The notes under the pieces are model-generated. The model saw nothing but the letters and a program-made list of their open reading frames with translations. It had not been told where the DNA came from and did no database searches. A stretch of DNA of 64,000 bases from Bacillota bacterium (GTDB lineage Bacteria; Bacillota; Clostridia; Peptostreptococcales; Acidaminobacteraceae): contig JAOARG010000041.1 in the NCBI GenBank assembly GCA_025210655.1, forward strand, positions 1-64,000. The letters run 5' to 3'. This document shows positions 36,119 through 44,200 of the stretch, one piece after another. Positions within the stretch are counted from its first letter, which is position 1. Each line of letters starts with the position of its first letter. Both the position numbers and the translations under genes were made by a program.

Positions 36119-37774
36119 ATGTCAGAAAATATTAAAGAGAAAGTTTCGAATAATTTTATCCATCAAATGATTGATAAAGATTTAGAAGAAAAAAAGTACA
36201 GTGAAAAGGTTCATACAAGATTTCCACCGGAACCAAATGGATATCTTCACATTGGACATGCTAAGGCTATTTGTATAAACTTTGAGACAGCCAAGAAATA
36301 TCAAGGTCTTTGTAACCTTAGATTTGATGATACAAATCCTGTAAAGGAAGAAACGGAATTCGTTGAAGCGATAAAGAAAGATATAGAGTGGCTTGGATAC
36401 AAGTGGGATGGATTATATTTTGCTTCTGATTACTTTGGAAAAATGTATGATTTTGCAATTAGACTAATCAATAAGGGTCTTGCTTATGTTGATGATTCTA
36501 CTCCAGAAGAAATTAGAGAGCTAAGGGGAGATTTTAATACTCCTGGTAGACCAAGTCCTTTCAGAGATAGACCGGCAGAGGAAAGTGTTGATCTTTTTGA
36601 AAGAATGAAAAAAGGTGAATTCCCTGATGGAAGTAAAGTATTAAGGGCTAAAATTGATTACAATTCTCCAAATCTTAATATGAGAGATCCAGTAATATAT
36701 AGAATATCCCACAATCATCATCATAGAACTGGTGATGAGTGGTGCATCTACCCTATGTATGATTACGCTCATCCTATTGAAGATGCTATAGAAGGTGTAA
36801 CACATTCACTTTGTTCTTTAGAGTTTGAAGACCATAGACCATTATATGATTGGGTATTAAGAGAAATTGCTGAGTGGGTAGAACCACCAAGACAGATAGA
36901 ATTCGCAAGACTAAATCTTACAAGAACACTAATGTCTAAAAGATATTTAAGAGATCTTGTAGAAACAAATAAGGTTGATGGATGGGATGATCCAAGAATG
37001 CCTACACTTTCAGGCCTTAGAAGAAGAGGATTTACTCCAGAATCAGTTAAGAATTTTGCCAACTCAGTAGGGGTTTCAAAATCAAACAGTTTAGTAGATG
37101 TTGAAATGCTAGAGCACTTTGTTAGGGACGATCTTAAACTAAAAGCCAAGAGAAAAATGGCAGTACTTAATCCACTTAAATTAGTTATTACTAACTATCC
37201 AGAAGGTCAAATAGAATACGTAGAATCAGAAAACAATCCAGAGGTTCCAGAAATGGGATCAAGACAAATACCATTTGGTAGAGAAATCTATGTTGAGAGG
37301 GAAGACTTCATGGAAAACCCTCCAAAGAAATACTTTAGATTATTCCCAGGTAATGAAGTTAGACTTAGACATGCATACTTTGTAAAGTGTAACGAAGTTA
37401 TCAAGGATGAAGAAGGAAATGTAATCGAACTTAGATGTACTTACGATCCAGAAACTAAATCAGGTTCAGGATTTACAGGCAGAAAAGTAAAAGGAACACT
37501 TCACTGGGTACATGCTTCGGAAAATATCCCAGCAAAAGTAAGACTATACGATTACCTAATGAACGATACAGAAGAAGGAAGTCAAGAATTCAATGAGGAC
37601 TCATTAGAAGTAGTAAACAGCTTCTTAGAAAAATCATTCGAAGAATCAAAGCCAGGAGACAAGTTCCAATTCCTAAGACACGGATACTTCTGCGAAGACC
37701 TAAAAGATTCATCAGATGAACTTAAGGTATTCAACAGAGTTGTATCACTTAAGAGTTCGTGGAAGAAGAAGTAA
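36119..37774 (+). CDS. glnS: Glutaminyl-tRNA synthetase
   Basis: A 551-residue class I enzyme charging tRNA-Gln. It shows [16 protein letters not shown] (HIGH motif), LRFDDTNP, the [40 protein letters not shown] block and LMSKRYL (KMSKS equivalent), and a C-terminal anticodon-binding beta-barrel. Length is normal. Many Firmicutes lack GlnRS and use the GatCAB amidation route, so a full GlnRS is noteworthy and fits ancient transfer into some clostridial lines. An inverted repeat at 37781-37807 follows. Confidence 0.96.
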   Translation: MSENIKEKVSNNFIHQMIDKDLEEKKYSEKVHTRFPPEPNGYLHIGHAKAICINFETAKKYQGLCNLRFDDTNPVKEETEFVEAIKKDIEWLGYKWDGLYFASDYFGKMYDFAIRLINKGLAYVDDSTPEEIRELRGDFNTPGRPSPFRDRPAEESVDLFERMKKGEFPDGSKVLRAKIDYNSPNLNMRDPVIYRISHNHHHRTGDEWCIYPMYDYAHPIEDAIEGVTHSLCSLEFEDHRPLYDWVLREIAEWVEPPRQIEFARLNLTRTLMSKRYLRDLVETNKVDGWDDPRMPTLSGLRRRGFTPESVKNFANSVGVSKSNSLVDVEMLEHFVRDDLKLKAKRKMAVLNPLKLVITNYPEGQIEYVESENNPEVPEMGSRQIPFGREIYVEREDFMENPPKKYFRLFPGNEVRLRHAYFVKCNEVIKDEEGNVIELRCTYDPETKSGSGFTGRKVKGTLHWVHASENIPAKVRLYDYLMNDTEEGSQEFNEDSLEVVNSFLEKSFEESKPGDKFQFLRHGYFCEDLKDSSDELKVFNRVVSLKSSWKKK

Positions 37775-37780
37775 TTAATT

Positions 37781-37812
37781 AGGTGGAGTCTTAAATAGAC
37801 TCCACCTTAATT
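37781..37812. terminator. Probable bidirectional terminator
   Basis: AGGTGGAGTCT and AGACTCCACCT form an 11-base-pair stem between glnS and the convergent TM1266-like gene. The T tract is weak on the plus strand (TTAATTT) and also on the minus strand (AATTAATT). Confidence 0.65.
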
Positions 37813-37815
37813 TGA

Positions 37816-38061
37816 TTAAAATGACATTTTTCCGATTTTAACAGTTTCACATTGGGACAACTCTTTTTCAAGTTTATCAATTTCATCTTCATTACCATTA
37901 ATAAATTCTAAAATTATAAGTCCTTTTGAACTACAAAGATTACCAGCCTCATGAAGTCCTAGTCTAGTTTTAATAATACAACCATACTTTGTAAGAGCTT
38001 CTTGAACCTTTAATGCGTCATGCTCCCTATCACCTATTTCAATTCCGTATATTATTCTCAT
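37816..38061 (-). CDS. TM1266-like ACT-fold regulator (iron-only hydrogenase system regulator family)
   Basis: An 81-residue protein with the beta-alpha-beta pattern of the TM1266 family (related to ACT/NikR C-terminal domains): IYGIEIGDREHDALKVQEALTKYGCIIKTRLGLHE, then GLIILEFING and EKELSQCETVKIGKMSF. TM1266-like proteins are often encoded with FeFe-hydrogenase maturation genes, but none is nearby here. AAGGAGG on the minus strand supports the start. Function is inferred from family only. Confidence 0.8.
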   Translation of the reverse strand: MRIIYGIEIGDREHDALKVQEALTKYGCIIKTRLGLHEAGNLCSSKGLIILEFINGNEDEIDKLEKELSQCETVKIGKMSF

Positions 38062-38219
38062 GTGTAACCTCCTTAATATTATTTACTCTAAATTTTTTCT
38101 ACCTTAATATGATTTATATCCTTGAATTACATGTTTAATCAGGTTTTGGGCGGTGTTTTTATAATGAAGGAGGAAAAGGTAGGGTACATATTTTATAATC
38201 TCCATGGTACTTAATGATT

Positions 38220-38382
38220 TTTATGGTCTTATTCTACGATTAGAGTTTTCCGCTGGGAAAATATCTATGGTCGGATTGCTAAGCAATACTCTAGACACAA
38301 GATCTGGTTTGAATATCTTGTGCTAGACATGAAAGTGAAGCTTGAATTCTAGACACGAATTCTTTTTAAGAAAAGTATTAGA
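38220..38382. repeat. Hairpin-rich element D (degenerate fishbone?)
   Basis: Short hairpins TTTTCC/GGAAAA (38246-38261), ATTGC/GCAAT, CACAAGAT 38297-38304 with ATCTTGTG 38314-38321, and GAATTC arms, separated by repeated CTAGACA connectors (about 38291, 38323, 38349) and related TATGGTC and TTAGACG. The connectors are direct rather than opposed, so this may be half of an element or a decayed one. The rest of 38062-38219 shows nothing distinct. Confidence 0.45.
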
Positions 38383-38383
38383 C

Positions 38384-38420
38384 GGGGGGAGGGCTGTTTA
38401 TAGACGACCCCCTTTTTTTG
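38384..38420 (+). terminator. Rho-independent terminator-like hairpin
   Basis: GGGGG and CCCCC bracket a loop of about 20 bases that includes TGTTTATAGACGA, followed by seven Ts. It ends whatever transcript crosses element D, upstream of the DISM kinase gene. Confidence 0.65.
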
Positions 38421-38476
38421 AAGTTTTTTGGTTTAAGTCTAGCTACATGCTATTATTAAAGTAGTGGAGGACAATC

Positions 38477-40255
38477 ATGAAGAAAATAGTAGTAATATTA
38501 TCTATTATTTTATTGATGCTGGTATTAATATTTTTTAATCAAAGCAAAGATATGGAGTATTTTAATGAACTTAGTATAGAGTATTTTGAAGATGTTTCTG
38601 GAGAAATGAATTTTGATCAAGTAATAAATAGCTTTGATGAAGGATTGGCTAAGGAAAATAATAATGAAAATTTTGTTTTTGGAAGAAGTACATCTACATA
38701 TTGGATAAAAATTAAAAATTATAATGAGGATTTTTATTATCATAAGAATATTATTTCTATATATAATCCTACTGTTTCTGAAACGATATTATTTCTTCCA
38801 AGAAGTGATGGGTCTTATGACGAAAAACATTCTGGATGGAAAAATGGTCATTTGAGGGAGGATGAAGGTTTTTTTTATCCTACATATAAGTTGATAGGGA
38901 AAGAGAAGAATAACTTTCCTATATATCTTAAGTTAAGATCTCAGTTTACTCAAAATTATAGAATAACTTTTTTAAGTGAAAAAGAATTTGATGAGGTTAG
39001 AAGGGGATATATACTATTTTATGGTTTGATTTTTGGAACTCTTCTTGGATTGATAATTCAAAGTTTCGTTGTATATATTGGTCTTAAGCAAAAACATAGT
39101 TTATATTTCATCTTATATATACTATCTATGATGATCTACCAGGGAAACTTATGTGGAATATATAATTCTTTCTTCCCGGATTCTAGTTATTATATTATGG
39201 AAAACACTATTGTATTTTCACTGCTTGGAATGACAATGATAATTATGTTTTTTAGGGAGTTTTTTAATACAAAAGTTAGATATAGCAGTCTAGATCCCGT
39301 ACTAAATTGGATACTTATTGCTATTGTAATAACAGGAGTCTTAAGTTTAAGCGGGCAACATAAGATTGCAAATATGAGCGCCCATATTATCTCCAATTTG
39401 GGTAGTATAGTTCTTTTGTTATTGGCGTATATGTCCTATAGAAGTGGTGAAGAAAAGGCAAAGTTATTCTTATGGGGCTGGATTTTCATGGTTTTTGGAT
39501 TGATCTTAAGTATTTTTAGGCATATAGGTTTAATATCAAATAATATTATGACTATTCATATTATTTTTATTACTATTGCTATTCAGGCTCTCCTTATGTC
39601 CACAAATATAATTAGGGAATATAAGGTGGTTGAAGAAGATGCCGAGTCCTATGAGTTTGCCTTTTTACATGCTCAGATAAAGCCACATTTTCTATATAAT
39701 AGTCTTAATGTAATTAGTAGCTTATGTAGAATTAATCCTGAAAAAGCCAGGGAAATGATTCTTGATTTATCTGATTACATGAGGTATCTATTTGACACTT
39801 CAAAGGACAATAAAATAATAACCCTTTCCCAAGAACTAGAGTGTGTTAAGGCCTATGTTAGAATTGAACAATCAAGATTTGTTGATAAACTTGATGTTGA
39901 ATACTTAATTGGAAATAAAAAAGATTTTAGAATACCTTCCTTAACAATTCAACCTATTGTTGAAAATGCAATTGTTCATGGAATACGTAAGAAAAAAGAA
40001 ATGGGAAAAATAATAGTTATGGTTGAGGAAGAAGAAGAATTTTATAATATACTTGTAAGCGACAATGGTATAGGTATTGATGAGAGTGAAGTAGAAAAAT
40101 TGTTGAAAGATAATTGGGAAAAAGGTAGTAGTATTGGAATCAACAATGTTAATAACAGGTTGATAAAGTACTATGGCCAAGGAATAAATATTAAGAGTTC
40201 TATAGGTGAAGGAACAGTTGTGTCTTTTAAAATACCAAGGGAGGAAAACTTATGA
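38477..40255 (+). CDS. 7TMR-DISM sensor kinase of the LytS/His_kinase type
   Basis: A 592-residue sensor. An N-terminal membrane/signal segment is followed by an extracellular 7TMR-DISMED2-like domain (about 30-175, with FGRSTSTYWIKIKNYN and PIYLKLRSQFTQNYRITFLSEKEF), a seven-span DISM region (about 180-375), then a His_kinase domain with HAQIKPHFLYNSLNVISSLCRI (phospho-His before the QxKPHFLxN box) and HATPase_c with IQPIVENAIVHGI. The extracellular domain resembles carbohydrate-binding modules. It overlaps the regulator gene by a few bases. The SLH protein downstream is a plausible target. Confidence 0.9.
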   Translation: MKKIVVILSIILLMLVLIFFNQSKDMEYFNELSIEYFEDVSGEMNFDQVINSFDEGLAKENNNENFVFGRSTSTYWIKIKNYNEDFYYHKNIISIYNPTVSETILFLPRSDGSYDEKHSGWKNGHLREDEGFFYPTYKLIGKEKNNFPIYLKLRSQFTQNYRITFLSEKEFDEVRRGYILFYGLIFGTLLGLIIQSFVVYIGLKQKHSLYFILYILSMMIYQGNLCGIYNSFFPDSSYYIMENTIVFSLLGMTMIIMFFREFFNTKVRYSSLDPVLNWILIAIVITGVLSLSGQHKIANMSAHIISNLGSIVLLLLAYMSYRSGEEKAKLFLWGWIFMVFGLILSIFRHIGLISNNIMTIHIIFITIAIQALLMSTNIIREYKVVEEDAESYEFAFLHAQIKPHFLYNSLNVISSLCRINPEKAREMILDLSDYMRYLFDTSKDNKIITLSQELECVKAYVRIEQSRFVDKLDVEYLIGNKKDFRIPSLTIQPIVENAIVHGIRKKKEMGKIIVMVEEEEEFYNILVSDNGIGIDESEVEKLLKDNWEKGSSIGINNVNNRLIKYYGQGINIKSSIGEGTVVSFKIPREENL

Positions 40256-41115
40256 TGAAGCTAGTGTTAATTGATGATGAGTACTATGCTTTGAAAGGCC
40301 TGGAGATGGAGCTGGCTACTATAGATAATGTTGAAATAATTGGAATGTATGATGATGAAAATAGGGCCCTTGAAGATATGGAAAGGCTCAAACCGGATAT
40401 AGTTTTTCTAGATATTGATATGCCTTCTATTAATGGTATAGAGATGTTTAGTCTGATTTTAGAGAAGTCACCACATACTAAAATAGTTTTTGTTACTGCT
40501 TATGATTCTTATGCAGTTAAGGCATTTGAATTAAATGCAAGTGATTATATTGTAAAACCAGTAAGAAATGATCGCTTAATTAAGTCCATTGAAAGACTTA
40601 TGACAGAAAATTCAAAGGACATTAGGGAAGAAGAAAAGAATATTTCTATTAATTGTTTTGGCCCCCTTTCTATAAAAGTAAATGGATCTAATATAAATAT
40701 TAACTGGAGAACTAAGAAAGTGGAGGAATTAATAGCATTTCTTTCATGTTACAAAGGTGAATTTGTTTCCAAAGAAAAAATAGCTGGTACTTTATGGCCT
40801 GATATGGAAACTGAAAAAAGTAAGTCCAATCTTTATTTGGCTTATTATTATCTTAAAAAACAATCTGAGGAGAATGGTTTCATTTTCCCCATTGAATCTA
40901 AAAAAGGTAAAATGAGATTGAAATTAGAAGAAGTCAAATTGGATCTTATAGAATTTGAGAATATTGTCAGACATAAAAATATTTTGACTCCTGATGAAAT
41001 TGATACAGCAGTAGAAATTTATAAGGGAAGTCTACTGGATGGTCATTATTATGAATGGAATAAAAATCTAGAATATTATTATAGCAATTTATATGATCAA
41101 ATAGTTGGAAATTAA
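40252..41115 (+). CDS. Response regulator with SARP/BTAD-type output (REC-wHTH-BTAD)
   Basis: A 287-residue regulator. Receiver domain with D8-D9, phospho-acceptor D54 (FLDIDMPSINGIEMF), VTAYDSYAVKAFELNASDYIVKPV typical of the LytTR-group receivers. The output is a winged helix (about 130-200; INCFGPLSIKVNG, WRTKKVEELIAFLSCYKGEFVSKEKIAGTLWPD, NLYLAYYYLKK) followed by a short BTAD-like helical part. It is coupled to the DISM kinase (overlapping genes). SARP-type outputs with such receivers are known in Firmicutes, but are uncommon. Confidence 0.9.
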   Translation: MMKLVLIDDEYYALKGLEMELATIDNVEIIGMYDDENRALEDMERLKPDIVFLDIDMPSINGIEMFSLILEKSPHTKIVFVTAYDSYAVKAFELNASDYIVKPVRNDRLIKSIERLMTENSKDIREEEKNISINCFGPLSIKVNGSNININWRTKKVEELIAFLSCYKGEFVSKEKIAGTLWPDMETEKSKSNLYLAYYYLKKQSEENGFIFPIESKKGKMRLKLEEVKLDLIEFENIVRHKNILTPDEIDTAVEIYKGSLLDGHYYEWNKNLEYYYSNLYDQIVGN

Positions 41116-41240
41116 ATATAATGAAGTTTTGAAGAGGAAGTCTTTTGATAGGCTCCTTTTTTTTGTGCGTAAAGATTATGTAAAGATATTTTAAGTATAA
41201 TTTTATTTAAAAAATAAATAAAATTGTAAAGGGGAATGAC

Positions 41241-44200
41241 ATGAAAAAGGTTAGGATATTAAGCTTTGTATTAATATTTGCACTAGTATTCACAAGTATA
41301 CAAATACCAGTGTTTGCAACAAATGATAATAATACTTCATTTAGTGATATTGAAGGTCACTGGGCAGAGGATACCATTAAAAAACATGCAGAACAAGGTT
41401 TTTTAAAAGGATATCCAGATGGAAGTTTTAAGCCGGATCAGGGGATGAAAAGGTGTGAACTAATTACCCTGATAAATAGATACTTTGGACTTCAGGATGT
41501 ATCCGATGAAAACTATGAGGATGTAGATAGTAATGCCTGGTATGTAAATGAGACAGCCAAGGCAAAGTACTATGACTATGTACATGCTTTAAACGTAGAA
41601 CCCGAGAAAGAAGCTACAAGGGAAGATGTAATAGATATGCTAGCACTTTTTGTGGATGCAGAGGAAGAAGTACATTCAGATGTAGCTAGTTTTAAAGATA
41701 TAAAGGAGCTCGAAGGTGAAACACAGGAAAATATAAAAAACTTTTCAGAAATGGGTTACATTAAGGGTTATCCAGGTGGAGAATTCAAGCCAGATAAGGT
41801 AATCAACAGGGCGGAAATAATGACAATGGCAGATTCGGTACTTGGTTATATAGTAGCCAGTCAGGAAGATGCGGATAATATTCCAAAGGATGCAAAAAAG
41901 GTAAGTGTAATAAAATCAGATATAATAATAGACCAGTTAAATACAAATGGAGACCTGTATATAGGTCCCGGGGTCAAGGGCAAGGTTACAATAAAGGATA
42001 GTAACATCAAGGGAAAGGTCGAGATATCAGGGGGTACTGGAGAACATGATGTAGATTTTACCCATACAACAATAAATAAGATAGTAGTAACAAAGGGAAA
42101 GGGAACACCAAAGGTAAATATAAAAGATTCTAAGATTAATGAAGTAAAGGTAAAAAGAGAGACAAAGATAGAGACAGATGAAAAGACAACAGTTGAGAAG
42201 GCAGATATACACTCAAAATCAACATGGGAAGGTAAAGGAACTATAAAAAGAGCCTATGTAGATTCAGATGATGTGGAAATAAAAAAGAAACCTACTTTTG
42301 TGAAGGTTACAAAGAAAAATGTAACAGTAAATGTAGAGGGCAAGGAAGTAAAGAAAAAGGCTACGGCAAAGACCAGTACTAGTAGTGGTGGAATGAAGAA
42401 GAAAAGAGATCATGATAAAGTAGTTGTTCCAAGTAAGCCTACTTTGGAGGCTGGTTGGATACCCCTAGCAAATAAGGATGAAATCCAGCAGATTAATAGG
42501 GAGGAAGTCCTTACTTTTGGTTTAGGAACACCATATGAAGGAAAATACACTGGTGGACTGGATAAGAATTATATTCTTGTAAAGGATATAGATTTAGAGG
42601 ATGAAAACTTCATGCCAATAGGTTATATAGAAGGGACATCCAAAGAGTTTACAGGAAAGCTAAAGGGAAATAAGTTTAAGATCAAAAACCTTAAAATAGA
42701 TAGTGACGAAGAAAAGCAGGGACTATTTACTATTCTAGGGGACGGTTCTGAAATAATGGGCCTTACCATAGAAGGGGCTGATATGAAGACTGGATCATAT
42801 TCAGGGGTACTTGCTGGAGAGGCAAATGGGGCTAAGATAGAAGACTGTGAGATTTCTGGTGTTGTGTATGATTTGCCTAAAAATACTGCTGAAAAATGGT
42901 ATTACGATATAGGGGGATATGTAGGAAAAAGTAAGGACACATCTTTTATAGATAACAGATTAGAAGACTTTAAAATGGAAGTATCTGATTCAGTTGTTGT
43001 AAATCCAATGTTGTCTGGTCTAGGTGGTTTAGTAGGTGAGCTTGATGGAGGTAAGGTAGATAATTGCCGTTTAAAGAATATAAAACTTTCTCAAAAGTAT
43101 GATCCTATTGCTTTTCAAACATATAACCTTAGATGTACAGGAGGACTTATTGGAAAGGTTAACAATTCATCGGATGAGATCCTTGATATAAAAAACTCTT
43201 CTGTTGAAGATGTATATATTATGGTTGGTGGAACAGGATTTGAGGATGATGCAGGGGGCTTTATTGGAGAAATAGATAGCAGTGATACAGATGTAGAAAC
43301 GAAGGGAAATATAAAAGTTGAAAACTGTAACGTGAGTGGTGTTGTTGGTGGAGGAGGACACTTAGGCAATACATTTGGTCTTTCACTTGCAGGTGGATTT
43401 GTAGGTATGGTAAATGGAAGTGGAACTCCTGACAAATTAATCAAGATAATCAATTGTGATGCTAAGGTAGATATAAAAGAACTTAGAATAGGGATGAGTT
43501 TTTTTGATACGGCAATTTCTATCGGTGGTATAGGTGGTTTTGCAGGAAGGCTTCACTTTGTAGATGTAAGTAACTGTAGTGCTGAGGGTAGCTATGGTAT
43601 TTATGGCCCGTCAGATTTAACTAAAGACGCAATTGACGAATTTTCTACTATAAATGGTTTTGCTGGTTGGGTAACTGATAGTACAATTATTGACTCCAGC
43701 ACTGATTGTGAGATATTTGGAAATGGATGGGGATCGGGCTTTTCTTTTATGTTTAGTGATTCTAAAATGGAAAGAGTTGACGTAAATGTAAGGAGACATA
43801 TAAGAATTGAAGGATTAAACGCATCCAGTTTGATCTCCTGGAGTGCTGGTGAAAGTACGATAAAAGATTGTATTATATCTGGTTATATGGATAAGGGTCA
43901 AGCAAGTGGTGGAGTTATTGGAACATATAGTGGACAATTTGTTTTAGAAAATGTAATAATCAATTCTAAGATAGAAGATTATAAAGATTCAGGTATTCTA
44001 ATGGGTTTGACAGGAGAACTCAAATCAGGAAAGGGAATTTACTACAATAAAACATTAAATCCAACGATTCCAGTAGGTGGTAACTCAAATGTGAATGACA
44101 AGTATGTGGAGGGAAAAAGCCAAGAAGATTTAATGAAGATATCAACATTTGTAGGCTATGATATTTCATTAGAAGGTACAGATGAAAATACTGTATGGAA

